Origin: Bacteroidetes bacterium UBA6161
GTDB taxonomy: Bacteria > Bacteroidota > Bacteroidia > NS11-12g > UBA955
DNA: 64,000 nucleotides
Direction of reading: 5' to 3'
Assembly: GCA_002422315.1 (NCBI GenBank)
Contig: DIUJ01000050.1
Location: 18,473 to 82,472, forward strand
The notes beneath the pieces are model-generated. The model made no database searches and had not been told where the DNA came from. It worked only from the letters and a program-made list of their open reading frames with translations. How positions within the stretch are numbered: the first letter of the stretch is position 1; every line of letters begins with the position of its first letter. A program made the translations under genes and the position numbers. Below are positions 37,787 through 46,170 of this stretch, in pieces.

Positions 37787-38242
37787 TTATTTAGATGGCA
37801 ATACAGTTGCCTTAATGTTTAGATAAGAAGTGGCTTCTCTACCATTGGTTACTACGGTTACTTTTTTCTGGTTTTCGCCTATTTTACCAGAGCTATTAAA
37901 AGAAACTAAAATCACTCCTTCATCTCCAGGGTTAAGAGGTTCTGTAGGGTACCTAGGAACAGTACAGCCACAGTCTCCTTTCGCATCAGAGATTAGCAAT
38001 ACACCATCTCCGGTATTTGAAAATCTAAAAGCAACTTCTACAATTTCGCCATCTGTAATGGTACCAAAGTCGTGCTCAGTTTTTTCAAATGTCATGATTG
38101 GCATACCCTCATCCGAACCATTTGGATTTGCAAGAGTTGCATTGTCTTTAATTGCGTCGGTAGATACTTCCGAAGAAGAATTACTGGAACAAGAGCCCAA
38201 GAAAAGAGCCACAACGCTAAGTCCTAAAAATATTTTTTTCAT
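37787..38242 (-). CDS. DUF1573 lipoprotein
   Basis: A 151-residue lipoprotein: MKKIFLGLSVVALFLGSCSS, lipobox LGSC with Cys18. The mature part contains one DUF1573 domain (an immunoglobulin-like fold) with EHDFGTITDGEIVEVAFRFSNTGDGVLLISDAKGDCGCTVP, including the paired CGC cysteines, and NPGDEGVILVSFNS. DUF1573 domains are found in many surface proteins of this phylum without established function. It is between yajC and nusB. Confidence 0.9.
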   Translation of the reverse strand: MKKIFLGLSVVALFLGSCSSNSSSEVSTDAIKDNATLANPNGSDEGMPIMTFEKTEHDFGTITDGEIVEVAFRFSNTGDGVLLISDAKGDCGCTVPRYPTEPLNPGDEGVILVSFNSSGKIGENQKKVTVVTNGREATSYLNIKATVLPSK

Positions 38243-38278
38243 ATCAGTTTTTAAAATTAGTCTGCAATATTACAAAAA

Positions 38279-39223
38279 TTAATGGTCTTTCAAACCCCTG
38301 CCTTCTTTTACTATTTTGCCAGAGGCAGACAGCTGAACCTTTATTTTATCGAGTATTCCATTTATAAAAGTGTGGCTTTTGGGCGTGCTAAATTCTTTGG
38401 CTATATCCAAATATTCGTTAATAGTAACTTTTAGAGGAATCAAAGGAAAATGCAAAAACTCTGTAATAGCCATTTGCATTAAGATTATATCGGTTTTGGA
38501 AATCCTTTCTGGGTCCCAATTCTGGGAATAGTCGTGCATCATTTGGTCATACACATCCCTATCTTTCATGGTTATTTGCAACAATTGTTTTGCAAAGGAA
38601 TAATCGTCCTCTCGGTTTACAAATATATCCGACAATACAAGGCCTTTTTCTGCGCTGGTATCTTCTATAGATTTCTTAAGTAACCTATAATGAACAAAAA
38701 CATCGTTGTCCCAATCCAAATAAACCCCTTTCATTTCTTGAATAAAATCCTCGTTGCTTTCGAATAAGTAGCCAAACAATTGAATTAAAAATTCTTTCTG
38801 TTGGCTTATGCTTCTTTCTTCAAAAACCAAGTAGTCAATAAAGAAGGGCTCTTGTTTTATGCTTTTAAAAACTTTGTTGAACAATTCTCCAAAATTATTC
38901 CAACGGAAAGTAGACTTGCTGGTTTTACTATGCAAAATTTCAGACTTGTCTACTTCTTCTATAAATGCAGTATTGTTAAGCACGCTTGCTTCTCTCAATT
39001 TTTCCTTGTTAGGGAAATACTTTTCTAATTCAATTTGTTTTTCAGAATCAAGGTAAGAATCGAAATAAGAGGGGAATTTTAACAGGAAAAAATACATCTG
39101 TTCAAATTCTTCAATATTTCTGTTAAAATCAGTAATCACCGCTTTGGCTTCTACTTCATTTCTTGCTCGGCTAGCATAAAGAACTTGATATGCTTTAATT
39201 CGTAATATTCGTCTGGTAAGCAT
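38279..39223 (-). CDS. nusB: Transcription antitermination factor NusB (long form)
   Basis: A 314-residue protein whose C-terminal 115 residues form the NusB all-helical domain (QNWDPERISKTDIILMQMAITEFL, PLKVTINEYLDIAKEFSTPKSHTFINGILDKI). In proteobacteria NusB is about 140 residues and works with NusE on boxA RNA in rRNA operons; Bacteroidota commonly have an extended N-terminus of about 150 residues, here helical and highly charged. It starts a block with DUF1573, yajC and coaE. A -7 box precedes it at 39243. Confidence 0.92.
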   Translation of the reverse strand: MLTRRILRIKAYQVLYASRARNEVEAKAVITDFNRNIEEFEQMYFFLLKFPSYFDSYLDSEKQIELEKYFPNKEKLREASVLNNTAFIEEVDKSEILHSKTSKSTFRWNNFGELFNKVFKSIKQEPFFIDYLVFEERSISQQKEFLIQLFGYLFESNEDFIQEMKGVYLDWDNDVFVHYRLLKKSIEDTSAEKGLVLSDIFVNREDDYSFAKQLLQITMKDRDVYDQMMHDYSQNWDPERISKTDIILMQMAITEFLHFPLIPLKVTINEYLDIAKEFSTPKSHTFINGILDKIKVQLSASGKIVKEGRGLKDH

Positions 39224-39242
39224 GGAACGTTTTTAAGGGGTG

Positions 39243-39250
39243 CAAAGGTA
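39243..39250 (-). promoter_or_regulatory. -7 promoter element of the nusB block
   Basis: Minus-strand TACCTTTG (TAnnTTTG), 19 nt before the nusB ATG at 39223, giving a short leader. Confidence 0.6.
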
Positions 39251-39301
39251 GAAAAAAAAGGGAGCTAAAAAATTAAAGTTTTAAGAAAATCCAACTTCAT
39301 C

Positions 39302-39751
39302 TTATTTATTTTTGGTATCCAACCATATTGTTACAGGGCCATCGTTTTGCAAATATACTTGCATATCTGCCCCAAACTCTCCTGTAGCCACTCTCAATCC
39401 TGAAAAATCGCCTAGTTTAGATACAAAATCTTGGTATAATGGAATTGCAAGCAAAGGTGGTGCCGCACTAGTAAAGGAAGGCCTACTTCCTTTTTGGGTT
39501 TGGGCAAACAAGGTAAACTGACTGATTACTAAAAACTCTAGCTTAAGGTCGATAGCCGAAAGGTTCATTTTTCCTTCTCGGTCAGAAAAAATTCTCATTT
39601 GAGCAATCTTTTTTACCAAATATTCAATCTCCTCTTTAGTATCGGTTTCTTCAATTCCCAAAAAAACCAATAAACCTTGATTTATTTGCCCTATCGTATT
39701 GTTTGCAACCTCTACTTTGGCGCTTTTTACTCTTTGAATCAGAGCCCTCAT
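39302..39751 (-). CDS. dtd: D-aminoacyl-tRNA deacylase
   Basis: Hydrolyses D-aminoacyl-tRNAs, preventing D-residues from entering proteins. The 149-residue cytosolic protein has the two family motifs: SQFTLFAQTQKGSRPSF in the centre and NDGPVTIWLD near the C-terminus (the GP dipeptide). Its start ATG overlaps the stop of the preceding envelope gene (ATGA), so translation is coupled. Confidence 0.95.
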   Translation of the reverse strand: MRALIQRVKSAKVEVANNTIGQINQGLLVFLGIEETDTKEEIEYLVKKIAQMRIFSDREGKMNLSAIDLKLEFLVISQFTLFAQTQKGSRPSFTSAAPPLLAIPLYQDFVSKLGDFSGLRVATGEFGADMQVYLQNDGPVTIWLDTKNK

Positions 39752-40575
39752 TTACCTTTTTTCTTGGTTTTATCCTCTTTGGCTTCCAAACTATAATTAA
39801 GCCCTATCTCTAGGTTTAAACCATACAAGTGGTGCCTTTCTATTCCATAACTAGCAAAAAGAATATGTTTCTTAATATTAGGCTGAAGGTAAAGTTTCAT
39901 TTTTGGATATATATCTATCTCCATTCTTGCGCCAACAATAGCAGAAATATTAAAAGGAATGGGATTTAATTCGGTATTGGTAACCACATCATTTTTTCTA
40001 CCATAAGGGGTAAAAGAAACGTACTCTAAAAATAAATCATGCTTAAACATATAGCCCAAACTGCCTCCAAAAAACCAAGAAAAATTCAACTCTTTGTTTT
40101 TTAGACCTTGAAAAAGGAAATCTTTACCAAACAAAACAGACAAATCAATAAACTGGTAATTGTTGTTGTAAACAATTTGTCGCGGAATTGTAGTTACATC
40201 TACAATTCTATTCTGATTAGGGAATTCAGTTTCTAGATTGGGGTGTATTACATCCCCAAAATTTACATCTTCTTTCACCCTTTTAAACCCCATATTTTGG
40301 TAGCTTAAACTAGTAAAAACATTCCAATCTCTTCCTGTCCTAAATCTGAAATTTACTCCAAAACCAATATCTTGTCTCATTTTATCTATTCTATCCAAAG
40401 AATCCACTTGACCGGGAATTGCATCTTTTATTTGAAGTATTCTACCTTGGAAAGAGGGAATAAAGGAAATACCAACAGACTTGTTTTCATATACAATCTG
40501 AGCAAGGGTATTTTTGCTAAAAAACAATAAAAAAGCTGTAAAAAACACAGCAAAAATCCTGTACATGTTTCTCAT
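39748..40575 (-). CDS. Outer-membrane barrel-like protein (MATE-dtd operon)
   Basis: A 275-residue exported protein with a signal peptide (MRNMYRIFAVFFTAFLLFFS, cleavage near LAQ-IVYENK) and a barrel-like series of strands, ending in LYGLNLEIGLNYSLEAKEDKTKKKGK with a Lys-rich tail. The middle shows RFRTGRDWNVFTSLSYQNMGF and ARMEIDIYPKMKLYLQPNI. It overlaps the MATE gene and dtd by 4 bp at each end, so the three form one translational unit. No close family recognised. Confidence 0.7.
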   Translation of the reverse strand: MRNMYRIFAVFFTAFLLFFSKNTLAQIVYENKSVGISFIPSFQGRILQIKDAIPGQVDSLDRIDKMRQDIGFGVNFRFRTGRDWNVFTSLSYQNMGFKRVKEDVNFGDVIHPNLETEFPNQNRIVDVTTIPRQIVYNNNYQFIDLSVLFGKDFLFQGLKNKELNFSWFFGGSLGYMFKHDLFLEYVSFTPYGRKNDVVTNTELNPIPFNISAIVGARMEIDIYPKMKLYLQPNIKKHILFASYGIERHHLYGLNLEIGLNYSLEAKEDKTKKKGK

Positions 40576-41939
40576 AAATTGGGAGTATTAAGACGCTTCA
40601 ATAATCTGAAAAATCTTTGAATAATTAGTATGGAAGCAAAAGAAAGTCCAACAATAAATCCGACCCACACCCCATTTACACCCCAATCTAATTTAATACC
40701 AAGCACATAGGAAACAGGAATACCCGCAATCCAGTAGGAAAAGAAAGCGATAAAAGAGGGGATTTTCACATCTTTCATTCCTCTAAGTAGTCCCAAACCT
40801 GCACTTTGTAAGCCATCTGGTATTTGAAAAATTGCCGCAAGGATTAATAGCGACACGGTAATCCTTATCACTTCTGGGTCCTGCGAAAAAGTTAGGGCCA
40901 ACTGTTGGTTAAATACAACAAACATAAGCGCACAAAAACTCATGTACAACAAAACCAAAAATATAATAACCTTACCGGACTGTAGCAATTGTTTGAAATT
41001 TGCAGCCCCATAAGCATTTCCTACCAATACAGAACCAGCAGCCGCCAAACCTGTAGCCCCCATAAAGGTAACCGAAGCCAAGTTGAGCGCTATATTATGA
41101 GAAGCTTGCGGAATGGCACCAATCCAACCCGCCATTATGGCCGCAAAAGAAAAAGCAGCTACTTCAAAAAAGAATTGTAAGCCAATAGGATAACCCATTC
41201 TCCATACTTTTTTTACATAATTGTGGGTAAACTGGTATTTACTTTTCAGGGTCTGAGCAAAAGATTTATAATCCTTGTCGCTATGCACATAATACACCAA
41301 AGCTATAGCCATAGCAGCCCTAACCACAAGGGTGGCCCACGCAGCTCCCTTTAGTCCCATTGCAGGAATAAACTCCCAGCCATAAATAAACAAATAATTC
41401 AATACAATATTTAAAACCAATCCTACTAAAGTAATGGCAGAGGCAGGAACTGTACGCGAGTGTCCATCCAAATACTGTTTGTACACTGCAAAAATAAGCA
41501 AAGGCCATACCGACCAATTTACGATATTCAAATAGTCTTTACACAATTCGGTAACCTCAGGTGTTTGTCCTACCCATTCAAAATTATAGGTTAAAAAACT
41601 GTAAAGCAAAAACAAAAACGAAGATAGCAAAAGTCCGATTTTAGTGGCTGATTTGAGCACCAAAATACTTTTCCAACCCCTCCCGCTTCCACAGGCAATA
41701 GCTACCAAAGGCGATATAGAGAACATAACCCCCATGGCAAACATAAAAAACAAAAAAAACATGGCATTGGCCACACCCACTGCTGCAATTTCGTTTGTGC
41801 CAACCTTCCCCACCATTAGCAGGTCGAAGAAACCCATAAATACCAGACCCAACTGACCAAAAATAATAGGTAAGGCTATTTTTAATGCTTGCTTGGATTG
41901 ACCAAAAAAATCTGACGTACTAATCCCCCAAAATCTCAT
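40572..41939 (-). CDS. MATE family efflux transporter
   Basis: A 455-residue integral inner-membrane protein with about 12 helices arranged in two MatE domains. The opening LKIALPIIFGQLGLVFMGFFDLLMVGKVGTNEIAAVGVANA is typical of NorM-type transporters, and the second half starts IGLQFFFEVAAFSFAAIM. It exports cationic drugs or metabolites in exchange for Na+ or H+. The ATG at 41939 is used; the upstream TTG extends by 10 residues only. A -7 box at 41967 is 27 nt upstream. It overlaps the barrel gene by 4 bp. Confidence 0.92.
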   Translation of the reverse strand: MRFWGISTSDFFGQSKQALKIALPIIFGQLGLVFMGFFDLLMVGKVGTNEIAAVGVANAMFFLFFMFAMGVMFSISPLVAIACGSGRGWKSILVLKSATKIGLLLSSFLFLLYSFLTYNFEWVGQTPEVTELCKDYLNIVNWSVWPLLIFAVYKQYLDGHSRTVPASAITLVGLVLNIVLNYLFIYGWEFIPAMGLKGAAWATLVVRAAMAIALVYYVHSDKDYKSFAQTLKSKYQFTHNYVKKVWRMGYPIGLQFFFEVAAFSFAAIMAGWIGAIPQASHNIALNLASVTFMGATGLAAAGSVLVGNAYGAANFKQLLQSGKVIIFLVLLYMSFCALMFVVFNQQLALTFSQDPEVIRITVSLLILAAIFQIPDGLQSAGLGLLRGMKDVKIPSFIAFFSYWIAGIPVSYVLGIKLDWGVNGVWVGFIVGLSFASILIIQRFFRLLKRLNTPNL

Positions 41940-41966
41940 GCTATGCTTTCTTTTTAAATAAAGTGG

Positions 41967-41974
41967 CAAAAGTA
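41967..41974 (-). promoter_or_regulatory. -7 promoter element of the MATE operon
   Basis: Minus-strand TACTTTTG (TAnnTTTG), 27 nt upstream of the ATG at 41939. Confidence 0.5.
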
Positions 41975-42051
41975 GAGATTATTTCACTACTCCAAGGGCA
42001 ATTATTTGGGAAATAAAAGTATAAACGTCCTTCTTATTTTCTGTTATTGAT

Positions 42052-42059
42052 TATCTTTG
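42052..42059 (+). promoter_or_regulatory. -7 promoter element of the 42076 gene
   Basis: TATCTTTG, 16 nt upstream of the ATG at 42076. Confidence 0.55.
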
Positions 42060-42075
42060 CAATCCTTTGAGAATA

Positions 42076-42660
42076 ATGAAGCAAACATACCTGAAAAACT
42101 TTATTGTAATTTCCTTGCTGCTTTTGGGGTCTTCTATAAATGCCCAGAAATTAGACAGTATACAAAAGTTTGACAGTTTAAAACTCAGAAACTTTGAAGA
42201 CTCAAGCATTGTAGAAGAATTTCCTCAAATAAAAGCCCTTACCGATAGTTTTTGGTTTGCTATTAAAACAAACAACCCCAATATTATTCTTAACCAAACC
42301 CCTCCTTATAGCGCTTACAAAGAATACGTAGACTCTACCCCTGCAGCTAAATTTACAGAAACTACACTTTTTTATAAACACAAATACTTTTACTTTGGAC
42401 TTAATAAACAATATAAAAAACTTAGAAAAGATTCTAAAAAACTTGGGGTAATTTTAAACAGAGCCAAAGTAAAGCACGCGTTTTATGAATTTGGTATAGA
42501 TGATTTGTACCAAAAAGAATACTGCTACATAAACCTAGAACTAGATAGAAATAAAAAAAGTGCATACAGAATTAGAATCTTACTTTTAAAAATGGGGAAT
42601 GAATGGTACTTTGCCGACGAGTTAGCCTTGCTTGAAAGCAAAGACAACCGTGTAAAATAA
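42076..42660 (+). CDS. Hypothetical secreted protein
   Basis: A 194-residue protein with a signal peptide (LKNFIVISLLLLGSSINA before QKLDSI). The mature part is highly charged, with a helical N-terminal region, no Cys cluster and a strand-rich C-terminus (YCYINLELDRNKKSAYRIRI). I do not recognise the family. The initiator is the ATG at 42076; a TTG 9 bp upstream is in frame. It precedes the LysM amidase gene by about 70 bp. Confidence 0.7.
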   Translation: MKQTYLKNFIVISLLLLGSSINAQKLDSIQKFDSLKLRNFEDSSIVEEFPQIKALTDSFWFAIKTNNPNIILNQTPPYSAYKEYVDSTPAAKFTETTLFYKHKYFYFGLNKQYKKLRKDSKKLGVILNRAKVKHAFYEFGIDDLYQKEYCYINLELDRNKKSAYRIRILLLKMGNEWYFADELALLESKDNRVK

Positions 42661-42733
42661 GCTTTCTATTCACATAAAGTGAACAACTCCATTTCGCTTT
42701 TCTGTGTAATTTTTGAAATTTCGCGGTTTATAC

Positions 42734-43936
42734 ATGAAAAAATTCTCTCTTTTCCTTCTTTTTTCGATATGCTTTTCAAGCTCACTTGTGCATGCAAAAA
42801 TACAAAAAGACAGTGCGGATTGGTTGCATTACACTATTCAAAAAGGTGACTATGCTAGTAAAATATTTGAAAAATACCATTTAAATAACGAGCTAGATAT
42901 CCAAGCATTTTGGGAAATAAACCAAATTAAAAACAAACAAATATTGGTACTTGGAGTGAGCTACAAGTTGCCCATAAAAGTATATCCTAAAATGGCGGGC
43001 AACATTCGTTCTACCATAGGTATCTCCGACTACAACCACGCTTTGAGAATACAAAACTGGAACCTACACTTGGAAAAAGAAGGAATAAAAACCCAAAAAA
43101 TGGGCCCCGGTAAAGAATTGTGGGTAAGAAAAAGCGACCTTTCTGGTAATTACACCCAAGCAAAAGAATCCAAATCAGAACTTAAGATTAGCGACCTTAT
43201 AGATACACGCTTATTTGGCAAAGAGGCAAACAATATACAGATTTTAGATAGCAGCCTAAAAGGAAGTGTTTTTTATATAATAAGCGGCCATGGCGGGCCC
43301 GACCCTGGAACCAATATTACGCTAGATGGACATTTTCTATGCGAAGATGAATATGCCTACGATGTAAGTTTGCGATTAGCTAAAGAATTGGTTCAAAAAA
43401 GTGCCAAAGTATACATGATAGTTCAAGACTTTAGCCATGGAATACGAGAAGAAAAATACTTAAAACACGACAGAAACGAGAAAGTGATTGGAAATAAAGA
43501 AATTCCTTTAAACCAAATTAAAAGACTACAACAACGCACCGATGCAGTAAACCAATTGTACCAACAAAACAAAAACAAGTATACGCACCACCGATGCATT
43601 GAAATTCATGTAGATAGCAGAAGTAAAAAGGAACAAATAGATGTGTTTTTTTACCACCACGGCCAAAGCAGCAAAGGCAAAGACCTAAGCAATTTGATGC
43701 TAGAAACATTTAAAAACAAGTATGAAACCTACCAAAAAGGAAGAGGCTACCAAGGTGAAATAAAAACCAGAAACCTGTATACTATAGTGCATGCACACCC
43801 CACTACGGTGTATATAGAACTAGGAAATATACAGCACAAAAAAGACCAACAGCGCATACTTATTCCCGAAAACCGAGAGGCACTAGCCAAATGGATGGCA
43901 GAAGCTGTAGAATTGGAAAAGAAGAAGAATAGGTAA
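42734..43936 (+). CDS. LysM-like N-acetylmuramoyl-L-alanine amidase
   Basis: A 400-residue exported murein hydrolase. The signal peptide (MKKFSLFLLFSICFSSSLVHA) is followed by a LysM-like segment, LHYTIQKGDYASKIFEKYHL (31-50) and the paired KQILVLGVSYKLPI. The C-terminal amidase_3 domain has the zinc ligands His186 in IISGHGGPDPG, an acidic residue in CEDEYAYD (204-206), His292 in IEIHVDS and the catalytic Glu in TVYIELGN. It cleaves the bond between MurNAc and the stem peptide, needed for cell separation. The ATG at 42734 is preferred to the upstream TTG. Confidence 0.9.
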   Translation: MKKFSLFLLFSICFSSSLVHAKIQKDSADWLHYTIQKGDYASKIFEKYHLNNELDIQAFWEINQIKNKQILVLGVSYKLPIKVYPKMAGNIRSTIGISDYNHALRIQNWNLHLEKEGIKTQKMGPGKELWVRKSDLSGNYTQAKESKSELKISDLIDTRLFGKEANNIQILDSSLKGSVFYIISGHGGPDPGTNITLDGHFLCEDEYAYDVSLRLAKELVQKSAKVYMIVQDFSHGIREEKYLKHDRNEKVIGNKEIPLNQIKRLQQRTDAVNQLYQQNKNKYTHHRCIEIHVDSRSKKEQIDVFFYHHGQSSKGKDLSNLMLETFKNKYETYQKGRGYQGEIKTRNLYTIVHAHPTTVYIELGNIQHKKDQQRILIPENREALAKWMAEAVELEKKKNR

Positions 43937-44139
43937 TAGCCTTAAAATCTACTCCTAAAAAATGGAATGAATGTAAATAGGATTGGTTTATAAACGTTTA
44001 ACTTGTACGCTCATCATGTTTGATTTTATTCTCTGTATCTTAAACACTTGTTTTATATGATAAACAAAACACAGTTTTAGAGAGAAAACATACTTTATAC
44101 CTAATAAAATGGAGGTATGTATAATACTTGGAACAAATA

Positions 44140-45360
44140 TCAGCGTAATGATTTTATCTTTTCATAGAAGAAATTAAAAACTTCTTCATCCTCTAATTTT
44201 TCGGTATGAATATACTGTACCACACCTTGTTTGTCTAATAGAAAAAACGTAGGGAAACTAGTAATTGCCCACATTAGGGTAGATTTTTGGGTAGTATTTC
44301 CATTTTTGCCCAAAAAATAACAAGACACTTTCCCTTCCAATAAATTTTGTGCAAGAACCTGTTTAGCAAAACTTTCCGAGTATTTTTTTTCAGAGCCCGC
44401 GTCAATTAAAATTACTTGTAGTTCATTAGGAAAAGAATCCATGAGGCGTGAAAAAACCTGTACGCCTTGTAAATGCTCGTGGGTCATAAACCAAGTATAA
44501 TCTAAAAGAGTGATTTTATTAGAATCATAAAGTTGAGCAGGGCTAACATAAGGACGCAAAAAACCTGATGAAAACTTCTTATATAAAAATGAATCTAAAT
44601 GAGACGTATCCGATTTCCTACGGTACTCTATACTCCCAAAAATTGGGATTTCTATACATGCAGAAGCATTCAATGAAGGCAAGGAATTTTTTCTTGAATA
44701 AGAGAAATTATAAAAAGATTTTACTTGTACCACCTCTACCCCACGAACCATCCAATATTCTTCTTCTTTGTAATTTTTATATCTGCCATCAGCAAAAAAT
44801 TCCAAGGTGATTTTTTTCTTATGCTTTTTATGCTCCAAAACTATTTTTATTTCTTCCTTAGTCTGTTCTAATAAAAGACTATACAGAGAGGTGTTCCATT
44901 TAAAATCTTTTGCAAAAACTGTAGTAAACCAAGGTATCTCAGGGTTAAAGTACTCCTGAATATAGCACTTAGAGCGCGGAAGAACACAAGGCGATAGTTT
45001 ATAATTTGGGCTATTAAGCAAAAGGCTAACATTGGTATCTGAAAAAGAAGCATAATACACCCCTTTGTCACTATATTTAGGAAGGGCCCATGAAGTTCTA
45101 CTAAATATGAAGGTATCTTTTATTTTATTTTGAATATATGAGTAGCTGTATTTGCTGGTATCGGTACTTGTAGTATTGTAGCGAATACAATCCCACTGCA
45201 TTTCTACCAAGTCCTGTTTGTGGTAAGCCTTTGCTTTAGCAAATATTTGTTTTACTTTGGTGCTATCGTGAATTGGTTGTTTTGCAAATACAATTCCACC
45301 TTTAAATAAAAAGAATAGCAGTAGCATAAATGTTCTAAATGAACCAAAAGAATAATTCAT
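44140..45360 (-). CDS. Secreted thioredoxin-fold protein, paralogue 5 (no CxxC)
   Basis: A 406-residue member of the family clustered at 18.5-23.3 kb. It has a signal peptide (TFMLLLFFLFKGGIVFA) and, at the C-terminus, the same thioredoxin organisation: ITLLDYTWFMTHEHLQGVQVF in place of the active site, and the cis-proline region SFPTFFLLDKQGVV. The CxxC position reads FMTHEHL, without any cysteine, so no disulfide chemistry is possible; it may act as a binding or chaperone domain. The N-terminal half is also related but diverged, with AKAYHKQDLVEMQW and the ITLEFFADGRYKNY strand pair. Confidence 0.75.
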   Translation of the reverse strand: MNYSFGSFRTFMLLLFFLFKGGIVFAKQPIHDSTKVKQIFAKAKAYHKQDLVEMQWDCIRYNTTSTDTSKYSYSYIQNKIKDTFIFSRTSWALPKYSDKGVYYASFSDTNVSLLLNSPNYKLSPCVLPRSKCYIQEYFNPEIPWFTTVFAKDFKWNTSLYSLLLEQTKEEIKIVLEHKKHKKKITLEFFADGRYKNYKEEEYWMVRGVEVVQVKSFYNFSYSRKNSLPSLNASACIEIPIFGSIEYRRKSDTSHLDSFLYKKFSSGFLRPYVSPAQLYDSNKITLLDYTWFMTHEHLQGVQVFSRLMDSFPNELQVILIDAGSEKKYSESFAKQVLAQNLLEGKVSCYFLGKNGNTTQKSTLMWAITSFPTFFLLDKQGVVQYIHTEKLEDEEVFNFFYEKIKSLR

Positions 45361-45502
45361 TTGTCAAAAATAAGAAATAAACTTAAAAAGAGGGTAGCAT
45401 ACCAAAAAAAACAGGAGATTATGAAATGATGTATAACCTCTAATAACTGAAGCAAGCAATATCCATATTAAAAAATAAAAAAACCAATCCTATGATAACG
45501 GA

Positions 45503-45510
45503 GTATCTTT
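45503..45510 (+). promoter_or_regulatory. -7 promoter element of the 45517 gene
   Basis: TATCTTTG, only 6 nt before the ATG at 45517; implies a leaderless mRNA. Confidence 0.65.
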
Positions 45511-45516
45511 GAAAAA

Positions 45517-46044
45517 ATGAAGTATATAATTATCAGTCTGTTATTAATAATAACCACAAACAATGCAATATCACAAGATATTGATTTTTCAAAAGTAAGT
45601 AGTAAAAATACTTGGTTCAAGGTTGGCCTAAATGCTGGGGTGCCGCTACAGCCTAGCAATAGTAACTTTGTGCTAGGGGTTGATGCAAGTTTACAATTCT
45701 TAGAAACCAAAGCTTCCGGAATTGGAATCAAATCAGGTTTTTCTAATTATTTTTCTACCGACAATAGCCTTAATGATATAGGAGAAATCCCTATTGCAAT
45801 TATGTATAGATTTTATCCAAAGTCTACAGGATTTTTTACGGGTTTAGATATTGGTTATTCTTTTATTTTAAATTCTGCCAACACACAAGGGGGTTTTATG
45901 GGCCGACCCCATGCTGGGTATCATGGTAAAAACTGGAATGTATTTGCTTATTACAACTTGATTTTAATTCAAGAAAGTAACCAAGAGGACATTAGCAATA
46001 TAGGAATTTCCATTACTAGAAATATTCGCTTAAAGGGTAAATAA
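45517..46044 (+). CDS. Small outer-membrane barrel-like protein
   Basis: A 175-residue exported protein with a signal peptide (MKYIIISLLLIITTNNAIS before QDIDFS) and a short series of beta strands, TWFKVGLNAGVPLQPSNS, FVLGVDASLQFLETKASGIG, PIAIMYRFYPKSTGFFTGLDIGYSF and a last strand SNIGISITRNIRLKGK. It is in the size range of eight-stranded barrels such as the OmpA/OmpW or OprB-like groups but I cannot name a family. It ends next to the repeat array. Confidence 0.65.
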   Translation: MKYIIISLLLIITTNNAISQDIDFSKVSSKNTWFKVGLNAGVPLQPSNSNFVLGVDASLQFLETKASGIGIKSGFSNYFSTDNSLNDIGEIPIAIMYRFYPKSTGFFTGLDIGYSFILNSANTQGGFMGRPHAGYHGKNWNVFAYYNLILIQESNQEDISNIGISITRNIRLKGK

Positions 46045-46170
46045 ACCTTATTTAAAGTATCTTTAAAAACCCTGTTTATTTATTAATGTGGGTTTATATG
46101 CCTACTAACTCTTTACGCCTAACTTAGTTTGGAAATCTTTTTTAAAAGGTAGTTTGTAACCAAAGCCCTA

